NCBI RefSeq assembly: GCF_023205095.1 | Contig: NZ_CP046242.1 | Location: 1,663,001-1,727,000, forward strand | DNA from: Bizionia sp. M204 | Lineage (GTDB): Bacteria; Bacteroidota; Bacteroidia; Flavobacteriales; Flavobacteriaceae | Reading direction: 5' to 3' | DNA: 64,000 nt | In this document: positions 43,355-52,732 of the stretch, one piece after another | Layout of the letters: each line of letters begins with the position of its first letter | How positions within the stretch are numbered: the stretch's first letter is position 1 | The notes under the pieces: model-generated | The model's database searches: none | What the model saw: the letters and a program-made list of their open reading frames with translations, nothing else | Told to the model about the DNA's origin: nothing | Position numbers and translations under genes: made by a program

Positions 43355-43834
43355 TTACTTGTTCAATTCTGCCATTTTAATAGCAGCAATAGCCGCTTCA
43401 GTTCCTTTGTTTCCGTGTTTTCCACCCGAACGATCAATAGACTGTTGGATATTGTTATCGGTTAGTACGCAAAAAATAACAGGGACGTTATGTAAAACGT
43501 TAAGATCCTTAATTCCTTGAGCAACACCTTCACACACAAAATCGAAATGTTTGGTTTCGCCTTGGATTACACTTCCTATGGCAATAACAGCATCAACCGG
43601 TTGTTGTTGCATTTTTTTACAACCAAAAATTAATTCATAACTACCAGGAACATTCCAACGAATAATATTTTCTTTTGAAACATTATTATCTAACAAAGCG
43701 TCGATGGCGCCTTTGTAAAGTCCTTCTGTTATGGTATCATTCCATTCTGAAACAACAATCCCAAACCGAAAGTTCTTCGCGTTTGGGATTGTAGCTTTAT
43801 CGTATTCTGATAAATTGTTATTTTCTGTAGCCAT
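43355..43834 (-). CDS. ribH: 6,7-dimethyl-8-ribityllumazine synthase
   Basis: A 159-residue lumazine synthase, the penultimate enzyme of riboflavin synthesis. Signatures: FRFGIVVSEWNDTITEGLYKGA, WNVPGSYELIFGCK, VIAIGSVIQGETKHFDFVCEGVAQGI, with the His in KHFDFV, and VIFCVLTDNNIQQSIDRSGG. Length and order are exact. Three nt after the TPR gene, on the same strand. Confidence 0.96.
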   Translation of the reverse strand: MATENNNLSEYDKATIPNAKNFRFGIVVSEWNDTITEGLYKGAIDALLDNNVSKENIIRWNVPGSYELIFGCKKMQQQPVDAVIAIGSVIQGETKHFDFVCEGVAQGIKDLNVLHNVPVIFCVLTDNNIQQSIDRSGGKHGNKGTEAAIAAIKMAELNK

Positions 43835-43837
43835 GTA

Positions 43838-44611
43838 TTAGTTACTTGCCAAAGCCTCTGCTTTACCAATAAAGATGTCAATATTAGCACCTTCAGTCGA
43901 CGTTGGATAGTTTTCTTTAATGTTTTTAAAATGCTTAAGCGCAACATCTGTTTTGCCTAAATCTAATGCTATAACACCTGCTTTGTATAAAAACATAGGT
44001 GTGGTAAATTCATTGGAACGCATTTTAGCAGCTTCTTCATAATAGCCTAAAGCATCTTCTTGTTGGTTTAATTGCACAAAGGCATCACCAATACAACCTT
44101 TGGCCATAGGCGCCAAAATTTCGTCATCTCCTGAAAAATTTCCTAAATACGAAACCGCATTTTTGTAATCTTTCATATTTAAATAGGCCATACCAGCGTA
44201 ATAGTTAGCCATATTTGCAGATGGTGTTCCACCATACTCTGAAATAATATCTAACATACCAAATTTCCCTTCACCTCCATTTAAGGCTAAGCTAAATAAG
44301 GAATCTTTTTCAGCCGTTGCATTTACTGCTTGGTCATAATATTTTTGAGCTTGGTACATATCATTCATAGCTTCCGTTTGCTTTGGTTTTGCTATAAACT
44401 CGTTATACCCTAAATAACCTAAAACTACGGCGGCTACCAAACCTATAATAATGAAAATGTATTTCTGATTGGCAATTACCCAATCTTCAGTTTTGGAAGC
44501 ACTTTCATCAAGTGTATTAAAAACTTCTGCCGTTGTTGAGTTCTCTTCAACATCATGCTGCTTTTCTTCTTTCGTTTCTGGTTTATATCCTCTCTTCTTG
44601 TACGTTGCCAT
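43838..44611 (-). CDS. Membrane-anchored tetratricopeptide repeat protein
   Basis: From ATG at 44611 (MATYKKRGYKPETKEEK) 257 residues; the reading frame can be extended by 8 residues to 44635 without support. A charged N-terminus, one transmembrane helix (about residues 46-66, YIFIIIGLVAAVVLGYLG), and TPR units in the C-terminal 190 residues (MANYYAGMAYLNMKDYKNAV and IGDAFVQLNQQEDALGYYEEAA). Similar YfgM-like proteins accompany secretion factors; function here unknown. Confidence 0.9.
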   Translation of the reverse strand: MATYKKRGYKPETKEEKQHDVEENSTTAEVFNTLDESASKTEDWVIANQKYIFIIIGLVAAVVLGYLGYNEFIAKPKQTEAMNDMYQAQKYYDQAVNATAEKDSLFSLALNGGEGKFGMLDIISEYGGTPSANMANYYAGMAYLNMKDYKNAVSYLGNFSGDDEILAPMAKGCIGDAFVQLNQQEDALGYYEEAAKMRSNEFTTPMFLYKAGVIALDLGKTDVALKHFKNIKENYPTSTEGANIDIFIGKAEALASN

Positions 44612-44734
44612 ATATTCTAAATTAATGCGGTGCAAAAATATAATATTTCTTTAGATTTGAAAGCCTATTTATTTGTTATTTTTCAATAATTTGCACATCC
44701 TTTAAACTGAACACCCTTTTAAGTTTCTTTTTAC

Positions 44735-45814
44735 ATGATTTTGAAATCCTTATCGGTACTGAATTATAAAAATTTTGATGAACGCAGCTTTGTTTTCAAT
44801 GAGAAAATAAACTGTTTTGTTGGAAACAATGGCGTGGGTAAAACGAATGTATTAGATGCCATCTATCACCTATCGTTTGGGAAAAGTTACTTTAATCCTA
44901 TTGCATCCCAAAACATTAAACACGACGAAGCTTTTTTTGTGGTAAATGGTGAATATGAAAAGGAAAATACGGCAGAAAAAATTGTGGTGAGTTTAAAACG
45001 TGGTCAGAAAAAGATTATAAAACGAAATGGCAAAATTTATGAAAAGTATAGCGACCATATTGGATTTTTGCCTTTAGTGATTATTTCGCCAGCCGATCGG
45101 GATTTAATTATTGAAGGAAGTGCAACCAGACGGAAATTTGTGGATGGTGTTATTTCGCAAAGCGATAAAAACTACCTGAATGCCTTATTAAAATACAATA
45201 AAATTTTAGCGCAGCGTAATTCGCTCTTAAAGTATTTTGCCTTAAACCATACCTTTAATAAGGATACTTTAGAGGTTTATAATTTACAACTCGATCAATA
45301 CGGACATGAAATTCATGAGAAACGTCAAGCATTTTTAGAGTCCTTTATCCCTATTTTTAAGGCACGTTATGAAGCCATTAGCAGCGGCAACGAATCCGTA
45401 GAATTGGTGTATGAAAGTGATTTAACAGATAACCGATTGGAGGCCTTGTTAAAAACCGTTATTAATAAGGACAAGGCCATTCAATACACCAGTGTTGGTA
45501 TTCATAAAGACGATTTAATATTTAACATTTCCGGACATCCAATTAAAAAATTCGGTAGTCAAGGACAGCAGAAATCATTTTTAATTGCTTTAAAATTGGC
45601 ACAATTCGATTTTATAAAATCCAAAAGTCAGGTAAATCCTATTTTGCTATTGGATGATATTTTTGATAAATTAGACGAACAACGGGTATCCCAGATTATT
45701 AAATTGGTAGACGATGAAAATTTTGGTCAGCTTTTTATAAGCGATACACATGCGGACCGGACGGAAGCTGTTGTTAAGCAAGTGCATCAATCTTACGAAA
45801 TTTTTAAACTTTAG
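44735..45814 (+). CDS. recF: DNA replication and repair protein RecF
   Basis: A 359-residue RecF. Walker [10 protein letters not shown] (residues 30-38), ABC-type signature [17 protein letters not shown], and Walker [14 protein letters not shown] are intact. It loads RecA at gapped DNA. Length is normal. Divergent from the TPR gene and followed by a lipoprotein and DUF721 gene on the same strand, a common flavobacterial order. Confidence 0.96.
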   Translation: MILKSLSVLNYKNFDERSFVFNEKINCFVGNNGVGKTNVLDAIYHLSFGKSYFNPIASQNIKHDEAFFVVNGEYEKENTAEKIVVSLKRGQKKIIKRNGKIYEKYSDHIGFLPLVIISPADRDLIIEGSATRRKFVDGVISQSDKNYLNALLKYNKILAQRNSLLKYFALNHTFNKDTLEVYNLQLDQYGHEIHEKRQAFLESFIPIFKARYEAISSGNESVELVYESDLTDNRLEALLKTVINKDKAIQYTSVGIHKDDLIFNISGHPIKKFGSQGQQKSFLIALKLAQFDFIKSKSQVNPILLLDDIFDKLDEQRVSQIIKLVDDENFGQLFISDTHADRTEAVVKQVHQSYEIFKL

Positions 45815-45827
45815 AACCGTTTTCATT

Positions 45828-46259
45828 ATGAAACAGAAACGTCAAAACCTTATCTTACTGCTCGTTACTGCGCTTGTTATTTCCAGTTGTACTAAAACCC
45901 CAGACGAGTCTTTAAAAAATCTTGAAGGGTATTGGGAAATTGAACGTGTTACCCTAAAAGATGGCCGTATTAAAGAATATAATTTTAATGATACAATTGA
46001 CTTTATAAGTTTAGAGGATTCATTACAAGGCGTCCGAAAAAAAATGAAACCTAATTTCATGGGGACGTTTGAAACTTCTAAAGATGCGGAAACCTTCATT
46101 ATTAAAATTGAAAATGATAACCTGAATGTATATTATACAACACCTTTTGATTCTTGGAAGGAAACCATTTTGTTAGTAACTAAAGAGCAATTAAAAGTCG
46201 TAAATAAGCATGAAGCCGTATTTTTGTATAAACGCTACAAACCTTTAAATTTAGACTAA
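45828..46259 (+). CDS. Lipoprotein of unknown function
   Basis: From ATG at 45828 (MKQKRQNLILLLVTALVIS), 143 residues; a longer frame overlaps recF. Lipobox VISSC, Cys21. The mature part resembles the lipocalin-like fold of small Bacteroidota lipoproteins (LKNLEGYWEIERVTLKDG, GTFETSKDAETFIIK). 13 nt after recF and overlapping the next gene by one nt. Function unknown. Confidence 0.82.
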   Translation: MKQKRQNLILLLVTALVISSCTKTPDESLKNLEGYWEIERVTLKDGRIKEYNFNDTIDFISLEDSLQGVRKKMKPNFMGTFETSKDAETFIIKIENDNLNVYYTTPFDSWKETILLVTKEQLKVVNKHEAVFLYKRYKPLNLD

Positions 46260-46555
46260 TGGCCAAACGTAATAATGAAAACTTAACAATTGCAGACGCA
46301 CTTAAGGAGTTTGTGGAAACCAACCGGTTAGAACAGGGATTAAATGCGGTAAACGTGCAAGATGCATGGCAAAGCATGATGGGTAATGGTGTAAATAATT
46401 ACACGACAGCCATTCAACTTAAAGGCGACACATTGTATGTGCAATTAAGTTCTAGTGTCCTGCGTGAAGAATTAAGTTACGGGAAAGAAAAAATTATTTC
46501 TATGCTTAACGAAAATTTAGGGAAGCACATTATTAAAGAATTGGTGCTGCGTTAG
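46259..46555 (+). CDS. DUF721 (DciA-like) protein
   Basis: A 98-residue protein with the DUF721 pattern: ADALKEFVETNRLEQGLN, VQDAWQSMMGNGVNNYT, GDTLYVQLSSSVLREELSY. DciA is a replicative helicase loader, and related DUF721 proteins share this fold. Located after recF, in keeping with a replication link. Translationally coupled to the preceding lipoprotein gene (1-nt overlap). Confidence 0.88.
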   Translation: MAKRNNENLTIADALKEFVETNRLEQGLNAVNVQDAWQSMMGNGVNNYTTAIQLKGDTLYVQLSSSVLREELSYGKEKIISMLNENLGKHIIKELVLR

Positions 46556-46620
46556 TTGGTAGTTAGTTGTTAGTTCATGAAATATTATTAGAAAAAAGTC
46601 CAACTATACGTTTAAAACAA

Positions 46621-46646
46621 AAAATCCCGCAGTTTGCGGGATTTTT
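46621..46646. terminator. Intrinsic terminator between recF operon and M4 protease
   Basis: Stem AATCCCGCA (46623-46631) / TGCGGGATT (46635-46643), loop GTT, A/T runs on both sides. Serves both convergent genes. Confidence 0.88.
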
Positions 46647-46666
46647 TAGTATAATATAGGACTCAA

Positions 46667-49237
46667 TTAGTCCTTAATCAATTTAATAACGGTATTTGCC
46701 GTTTTCGTATAGACTTTCATAAAGTATAAACCAGAGGCCACACGAGAAATATCTAAAGTAGTTGTTTCCTGAATTCCAGATAAATCTATAGACTTCACTA
46801 AACGTCCATTGATATCCATAACATCAGCTTTCACTAAATCTAAATTTCCAATATTCTTCATTGTAAATTGACCATTTGATGGATTAGGGTATACTTTTAT
46901 ACCATTTTCAACAGCTGTAAAATCTTCAATAGATAAAGCATAAGCACAATTATAAACCGTTAATTCATCTAAATACCAACCTTCTCGTCCATTGCAACCA
47001 TCACTTCCTAAATCAAATCTAAACTGAACGGTACTATTTCCCATGACACCTAAAACAGATAAGTCTATAATACTTGTCCCCCAACTACCGCTATTTGAGC
47101 CACCATCAGACCCCGTAAAGGCCTCTTGACCTTCCATAGGGTTGTCATTTCCTTCTGAAGCTGGATTAATGACATCATTATAACCATTTATTATAAATGC
47201 CGAGGCAGGAATCAATATCCAATTACCTCCATCTAATTTATATTTAATATTTACACCATCCCAATTAGGTTCTGTTGAAACGTAATGATTGAAAGCCATT
47301 TCATACGTACCTTCATTAAAGTCTGGCATGGTAACAATAGGACTTTCTAAACTCATGATACCATTTTGAAAACTGTTTTGACAATTTCCTCCGTAGGTAT
47401 CACCAATAGGCGCGTTTACTGCATAAACACCATTTCCAGCTCTGCCATTAGGCAGGCTAGTTCTCAATTCCCAATCTCTAGGGATCCAGGTTGACGAAGT
47501 TTGAGATTGGTTAACAGTCCAGCCATCTAAACCAGTCTCCCAATCCTCTGAAAATATGGGATTATCTAGGGCGTTCTCACATAAATCTGGAGCCGCACCA
47601 ATTACTGCTGTAAATCCGCACTGCTCTGGTTCGATACGTAATTCTACGGCTAGAATAGCTTTTACTAATTCGTTATAATCAGCCATGGTTAAAATCTCAT
47701 TAGAGGGTCCAGCAGCCGTTGCCACTGTAGATAATCCCTCTAAATTAATACCTAATAAATCTGTGCAAGATGCTTCAAGCGCGTCTGCCAACGTAAAGAA
47801 ATCGCTAGTAGCCGTTAAATACGTGCTTTGGGCGCGCCAAAAAATATGGGCCGCTTTGGTCAAACCAATACCGTTAATAGTTTGTCCATTATAAGTGCCT
47901 CCATCAACTAAAAGCGCATAGGCGTGATTTGGAATTCCAGAATTAGAATGTACTCCTCCTGAATCACCTTCACCACAGCGGTATAAGCCATCGGTAACTT
48001 TTCCAGGATCGTTATTACAAGGTGGATTCCACATATCGCGAATAGCACCACCAAAGGCAGTAGCATCTTCGCCAATTCGCCAACGATCAGAACTATTGCA
48101 GCCCGTTCTTAAGGATACATCATCATCTTCATCTGCGTAATTATTTATTAAATCAACGGTTTCTCCCCATATATCTGAAAATGACTCATTCATAGCGCCC
48201 GATTGCCAAGCGTAAATTAAGCCACTCGTATATTCAGTATAAGCGTGTCCCCATTCATGTGCAATAACATCATCTGTTGCTGTACCATTACAATAATTAG
48301 CAGTTACACCATTCCAGTTAGCGTTTGGACAGTTAATATTTGGATTGTTGTTAATGGTTCGCATTTGTGCATCCGCATTATTATAAGATACGTACCCAAA
48401 AGCATTATTAAAAAAATTATAGACATGCCCTGAAGCCTCCACTTCATTACGTTGCCAAACCGTTAAACTGCCTGGAAAAGCATCGCCTTCTGTCCAAACT
48501 ACTGTATTGGTGTTTCCTTCATATACCGTGCGATCTAACGCATGTGGCATACCTGTAAATTGCTCTACCAAAGTACCATCATGTGCATTGATATAAACAT
48601 ATTCTCTAACATCTGCATTGTTTCTAGCTTCCACCTCATAGACCAAATAGCTAGATCCTAAATTATTTTCAATAAGACCTTTTTGAAAAACAAATAAATT
48701 TGTCTCATTCGCAAAAACGGTTTCACCAGAATAGTTAATATCCTGTTTAGCTAATACGTTTAGAGCTACTGCATTTGCCGCTTGTTCTGAAATGCTGGGA
48801 ACAGGAGGTACTTTAATATTTGCAATGTAATTACCATTTATGGCCGTTAGCTGATTAGAATGATTAAAATGGAAACGCAATTGGCCATCAAAAACAGGAA
48901 CACCTTGATGTTGCTGAATAAGGGTTACCGTTTGAAAACCATAGTTGTCTTTTTTAGCGGGTTGAAATGTAAAGTTGCTTAAATCTTGACTGTCATTAAA
49001 CAGCCCTGTATAGGTTTCTAAAAACGTTCGGATTTTTTCTTGAAGCGTACCACCAGATAATGTTAGTGGTTGATTTACGGGGAATTTAATAAACTCGGGA
49101 ATTCCAGATTGGACATTCACCGAAACATGCGCTTGCGTAACTATTTGTAATTCATTGATAGCTTTTTGCGAGTTTTGGGCTATTAATAAGGTAGAAAATA
49201 GGACACAAACTAATAATACATAGTTTGTTTTTTTCAT
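46667..49237 (-). CDS. Secreted M4 metalloprotease with T9SS sorting domain
   Basis: An 856-residue protein: signal peptide (residues 1-20, ending LIAQ), FTP/PepSY-type propeptide (about 60-220), thermolysin-like domain with zinc motif HEWGH (327-331) and downstream Glu in MNESFSD (350-355) plus catalytic His near GGVHSNSGIPN, then a non-catalytic domain and a T9SS type A C-terminal domain (YPNPSNGQFTM to GLYFMKVYT). Exported by T9SS and attached or released at the cell surface; degrades proteins. All catalytic residues are present. Confidence 0.95.
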   Translation of the reverse strand: MKKTNYVLLVCVLFSTLLIAQNSQKAINELQIVTQAHVSVNVQSGIPEFIKFPVNQPLTLSGGTLQEKIRTFLETYTGLFNDSQDLSNFTFQPAKKDNYGFQTVTLIQQHQGVPVFDGQLRFHFNHSNQLTAINGNYIANIKVPPVPSISEQAANAVALNVLAKQDINYSGETVFANETNLFVFQKGLIENNLGSSYLVYEVEARNNADVREYVYINAHDGTLVEQFTGMPHALDRTVYEGNTNTVVWTEGDAFPGSLTVWQRNEVEASGHVYNFFNNAFGYVSYNNADAQMRTINNNPNINCPNANWNGVTANYCNGTATDDVIAHEWGHAYTEYTSGLIYAWQSGAMNESFSDIWGETVDLINNYADEDDDVSLRTGCNSSDRWRIGEDATAFGGAIRDMWNPPCNNDPGKVTDGLYRCGEGDSGGVHSNSGIPNHAYALLVDGGTYNGQTINGIGLTKAAHIFWRAQSTYLTATSDFFTLADALEASCTDLLGINLEGLSTVATAAGPSNEILTMADYNELVKAILAVELRIEPEQCGFTAVIGAAPDLCENALDNPIFSEDWETGLDGWTVNQSQTSSTWIPRDWELRTSLPNGRAGNGVYAVNAPIGDTYGGNCQNSFQNGIMSLESPIVTMPDFNEGTYEMAFNHYVSTEPNWDGVNIKYKLDGGNWILIPASAFIINGYNDVINPASEGNDNPMEGQEAFTGSDGGSNSGSWGTSIIDLSVLGVMGNSTVQFRFDLGSDGCNGREGWYLDELTVYNCAYALSIEDFTAVENGIKVYPNPSNGQFTMKNIGNLDLVKADVMDINGRLVKSIDLSGIQETTTLDISRVASGLYFMKVYTKTANTVIKLIKD

Positions 49238-49280
49238 AAAATTCTTTTTTAGAATTCAGTAAAGGTAATACTTAGAATAA

Positions 49281-49315
49281 AAAAAGCCTAAAATGAATAA
49301 CATTTTAGGCTTTTT
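49281..49315. terminator. Bidirectional intrinsic terminator
   Basis: A 15-bp perfect stem (49281-49295 with 49301-49315, core GCCTAAAATG / CATTTTAGGC), loop AATAA, A5 and T5 on the flanks. Follows ndk on the minus strand, in the leader of the M4 protease gene. Confidence 0.9.
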
Positions 49316-49335
49316 AATTTTTATTGTGCTTTTAA

Positions 49336-49755
49336 TTAAAACATCTCACGTCCAGAAAAATGGAATGCGCTTTCAATAGCTGCATTTTCATCGCTATCAC
49401 TTCCGTGAACTGCGTTTTCTCCCATAGAAGTTGCATATAACTTACGAATAGTTCCTTCAGCAGCATCAGCAGGATTTGTAGCACCAATTAAGCTTCTAAA
49501 ATCTTCAACAGCATTATCTTTTTCTAATATAGCTGCTACAATTGGACCACGTGTCATGAACTCAACCAACTCACCAAAAAATGGACGCTCGTTATGTACA
49601 GCATAAAACGCTTCAGCATCAGCTTGTGTCATTTGTGTTTTTTTCAATGCGACGATTCTAAAGCCTGAAGCATTGATTTTCTCTAAAATTGCGCCAATGT
49701 GTCCGTTTTCAACTGCATCTGGCTTAAGCATGGTAAATGTTCTATTTGTTGCCAT
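49336..49755 (-). CDS. ndk: Nucleoside diphosphate kinase
   Basis: A 139-residue NDK transferring phosphate among nucleotides. [39 protein letters not shown], the catalytic His in [12 protein letters not shown] and AIESAFHF. Full length, own promoter (CAAAAGTA at plus 49842-49849 is TACTTTTG on the minus strand). Confidence 0.97.
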   Translation of the reverse strand: MATNRTFTMLKPDAVENGHIGAILEKINASGFRIVALKKTQMTQADAEAFYAVHNERPFFGELVEFMTRGPIVAAILEKDNAVEDFRSLIGATNPADAAEGTIRKLYATSMGENAVHGSDSDENAAIESAFHFSGREMF

Positions 49756-49841
49756 TCTTTTGTTTAAGTTATATTTCTATTAATAGATTCTAATTAAGAA
49801 AAGCAATTTACTATCTAAATTTCTTTCCTTTAAATTTCGTG

Positions 49842-49849
49842 CAAAAGTA
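49842..49849 (-). promoter_or_regulatory. -7 promoter box of ndk
   Basis: TACTTTTG on the minus strand matches TAnnTTTG. Leader to the ndk start is about 87 nt. No clear -33 element. Confidence 0.5.
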
Positions 49850-49908
49850 ATGTATTTCTTAATAAAAACCATATAAACCAATACTAAAAAATTGTATATT
49901 CGTCACCT

Positions 49909-50928
49909 ATGAAAAAAGAAGCTATTTCAGACATCAAACAACTGCTCCGATCACCAAAAAAAATGGTTATTGTTCCGCATAAGAATCCAGATGGTGATGC
50001 TATTGGTTCAACCTTAGGACTCTATCACTATTTAAGGATACATAATCAAGAAGCTGTAATTATTGCACCTAATGATTATCCCGAATTTCTAAAATGGATG
50101 CCAGGCGAAGACAGCATTTTAAAATATGACACAGATTCAGAAAAATGTGATGCCTTAATTCAGGATGCGGATATCATTTTTACGTTAGATTTTAATGCGT
50201 TAAACCGAACGGGAAATATGGAACCGGCTTTAAAAGCTAGCTCTGCTATGAAAATAATGATAGATCATCATCAACAACCAGATGATTATGCCACCTATAT
50301 GTATTCGGATGTTAGTATGAGTTCCACCTGCGAAATGGTGTATCATTTTATTGCTATGCTAGATGACAAAAACCTTATCAATCAAGATATTGCTACGTGT
50401 TTATATACTGGAATTATGACAGATACAGGGTCGTTTCGTTTTGCTTCAACTACAAGCGAAACACACCGTGTTACGGCTTTCTTAATTGATAAAGGCGCCC
50501 AACATTCTGAAATCCATAATGCGGTTATGGATGCTAATAGTTTTGAGCGTATGCAACTTTTAGGCTGTGCATTAACTAATTTAAAGGTTATTCCAGAATC
50601 TAGGACAGCCTTTATAACGTTATCTCAAGACGAATTAAACACCTACAATTATAAAAAAGGTGATACAGAAGGCTTTGTAAATTATGCATTATCCCTTCAA
50701 AATATTATTTTTGCTGCTATATTTATTGAAGATAAACAAAACAATATTATTAAAATATCGTTACGTTCTAAAGGCGACTTTTCCGTGAATGAATTTGCAC
50801 GTGCACATTTTGAAGGCGGTGGTCATACTAATGCAGCGGGTGGGAAGAGCGATTTGTCGCTTCCAGAAACGGTTGAAAATTTTATTAGTATATTACCCGC
50901 TTATAACAATGCCCTGAAAAATGAATAG
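49909..50928 (+). CDS. DHH/DHHA1 phosphoesterase, NrnA-like
   Basis: A 339-residue enzyme of the bifunctional oligoribonuclease/pAp phosphatase group. Metal motifs: PHKNPDGDAIGSTLG, FTLDFNALNRTG, DHHQQPDDYA and the C-terminal GGGHTNAAGG, all typical of NrnA. It probably degrades nanoRNA or 3'-phosphoadenosine-5'-phosphate. The stop overlaps gldI by 8 nt. Confidence 0.93.
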   Translation: MKKEAISDIKQLLRSPKKMVIVPHKNPDGDAIGSTLGLYHYLRIHNQEAVIIAPNDYPEFLKWMPGEDSILKYDTDSEKCDALIQDADIIFTLDFNALNRTGNMEPALKASSAMKIMIDHHQQPDDYATYMYSDVSMSSTCEMVYHFIAMLDDKNLINQDIATCLYTGIMTDTGSFRFASTTSETHRVTAFLIDKGAQHSEIHNAVMDANSFERMQLLGCALTNLKVIPESRTAFITLSQDELNTYNYKKGDTEGFVNYALSLQNIIFAAIFIEDKQNNIIKISLRSKGDFSVNEFARAHFEGGGHTNAAGGKSDLSLPETVENFISILPAYNNALKNE

Positions 50929-51466
50929 ATTTTTAGTTATAATATGTCTACTACTAACTGCTTTTGCCTGTAAATCACCAGAAGCAAGACGTCCCATTTC
51001 TGCTAAATCGGGTTCGTTTATTGATCAGTCTGTAGAACGTAATAAAAATTTAATAAAAAAGGAACGCGCTGTTTTTGAAACCATAATGGCTAAAGATTCT
51101 GTAACAGATTATATAGCTTCCAACAGTGGATTCTGGTATTATTACCAAACCAAAGCGGCAGACTCATTACTAACTCCTGAATTTGGGGATATTGTGACTT
51201 ATAACTATACTATTAAAGATATTAATGAAACAGTAATATATAGTCAAGCCGACTTAAAGCAGCAAACCTACATCATGGATAAGCAGGAATTGTTTACCGG
51301 ATTGCGCGAAGGTTTAAAACTAATGCGTGAAGGCGAAACGGTTACATTTTTATTTCCTTCCCAAAAAGCGTATGGCTATTATGGAGACGAGAATAAAATA
51401 GGCACCAATGTGCCACTTATATGTGAAGTTTCATTGATAGACATAAAAACAACAGAACCCAATTAA
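50921..51466 (+). CDS. gldI: GldI, FKBP-type lipoprotein for gliding motility
   Basis: A 181-residue lipoprotein (LTAFACKSP, Cys17). FKBP motifs in the C-terminal half: FGDIVTYNYTI, TGLREGLKLMREGETVTFLFPSQKAYGYYGD and the ending CEVSLIDIK. The N-terminal region with FIDQSVERNKNLIKKERAVFE matches GldI of gliding flavobacteria, needed for gliding and T9SS. Cotranscribed with the NrnA-like gene and followed by a second FKBP-containing gene. Confidence 0.92.
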   Translation: MNRFLVIICLLLTAFACKSPEARRPISAKSGSFIDQSVERNKNLIKKERAVFETIMAKDSVTDYIASNSGFWYYYQTKAADSLLTPEFGDIVTYNYTIKDINETVIYSQADLKQQTYIMDKQELFTGLREGLKLMREGETVTFLFPSQKAYGYYGDENKIGTNVPLICEVSLIDIKTTEPN

Positions 51467-51497
51467 ATTGATATAAACACTTATTTAAAACTCAAAA

Positions 51498-52658
51498 ATG
51501 AACACATTGAAACATACCATGAAATTATTAGTATTGGCACTTTTAGTAAGTTTTACATCTTGCAGTCAGCAGTATCCTGATTTAGAAGATGGACTTTACG
51601 CGGAATTTGTGACCAACAAGGGTACCATGGTTACCAAATTATTTTACGGCAAAGTTCCCGTAACAGTTGCCAATTTTGTGGCATTAGCAGAAGGTACACA
51701 CCCTAATGTTTCCGATGCTTATAAAGGAAAGCGTTATTATGACAGTTTAACATTTCACCGTGTTATCGATAAATTTATGATTCAGGGTGGCGACCCTACA
51801 GGAACAGGATCTGGAGATCCTGGTTACAAATTTACCGATGAATTTCACCCAGATTTAAAACATACAAAACCAGGTATGCTTTCCATGGCTAATTCGGGAC
51901 CAAACACAAATGGTAGTCAATTTTTCATAACAGAAGGACCAACACCGCATTTAGATAATAAGCACTCTGTTTTTGGGGAAGTTGTTATTGGCATGGACGT
52001 ATTAGATACTATTTCTAATGTAGCCGTGGAACCAGGAAGTAACAAACCGGTAGTACCAGTTATTATTGAAAAATTAAATATCATTAGAAAAGGTAAAGCT
52101 GCGGAAGGTTTTAATGCTGCTGAAGTATATAAAGAAGAACTGCCTAAAGTATTAGAAAAGCAAGAAGCTTTAAAAGAAGCGGCTCGCGAAAAAATTAAAG
52201 AATCGGCTAGCGTGGCTGCAGAAGCATTTATTGCTAAAAATGCAGACTTAAATGGAACCGTTAAAAAACTAGATACAGGCGTGGTTATGATTTTTACGGA
52301 AGAAGGTGAAAACACGAAGCCATCAAGTGCAGATAAAGTACTAGTTAATTATGCTGGTTTCTTTGAGGATGGTCGTTTATTTGATACAAGCTGGGCCGAA
52401 GTTGCTAAAGCAAACAACGCGTATAACGAACAACGTGATGCACAAGGTGGTTACAAACCATTTGCTATGATTTATAATGAAACTGCTGGATTGGTTCCTG
52501 GTTTTAGAGAAGCCATGTTAAATATGAATGTTGGGAATAAAGCCAAAGTATTTATCCCTTCATATTTAGGATATGGTGAAAATGGCTCTGGTCCTATTCC
52601 TCCAAACTCAAATTTAATTTTCGAATTAAAAATTGAAGGTATTCAAGGAAAACAATAA
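51498..52658 (+). CDS. Cyclophilin-FKBP fused peptidyl-prolyl isomerase lipoprotein
   Basis: A 386-residue lipoprotein (SFTSC, Cys22). Residues about 30-195 are a cyclophilin: [50 protein letters not shown] helical linker ([19 protein letters not shown]) leads to an FKBP domain (about 275-384) with [32 protein letters not shown] and ELKIEGI. Two unrelated isomerase folds in one chain. Envelope folding of exported proteins inferred; 31 nt after gldI. Confidence 0.93.
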   Translation: MNTLKHTMKLLVLALLVSFTSCSQQYPDLEDGLYAEFVTNKGTMVTKLFYGKVPVTVANFVALAEGTHPNVSDAYKGKRYYDSLTFHRVIDKFMIQGGDPTGTGSGDPGYKFTDEFHPDLKHTKPGMLSMANSGPNTNGSQFFITEGPTPHLDNKHSVFGEVVIGMDVLDTISNVAVEPGSNKPVVPVIIEKLNIIRKGKAAEGFNAAEVYKEELPKVLEKQEALKEAAREKIKESASVAAEAFIAKNADLNGTVKKLDTGVVMIFTEEGENTKPSSADKVLVNYAGFFEDGRLFDTSWAEVAKANNAYNEQRDAQGGYKPFAMIYNETAGLVPGFREAMLNMNVGNKAKVFIPSYLGYGENGSGPIPPNSNLIFELKIEGIQGKQ

Positions 52659-52672
52659 TCCAAACACCCTAT

Positions 52673-52712
52673 AAAAAAAGCCGCGTTTCTAGTTTAGAAA
52701 CGCGGCTTTTTT
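52673..52712. terminator. Strong bidirectional terminator
   Basis: GCCGCGTTTCTA (52680-52691) / TAGAAACGCGGC (52695-52706), loop GTT, with A7 and T6 flanks. Shared by convergent PPIase and pepD. Confidence 0.92.
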
Positions 52713-52732
52713 ATGGTATTAATTGATTTATT

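Noticed and set aside
46551-46576. TTAGTTG tandem repeats as a CRISPR or mobile repeat
   Set aside because: Only a few short units without regular spacers; similar TAGTTAGTTG at 37083 looks like simple intergenic sequence.
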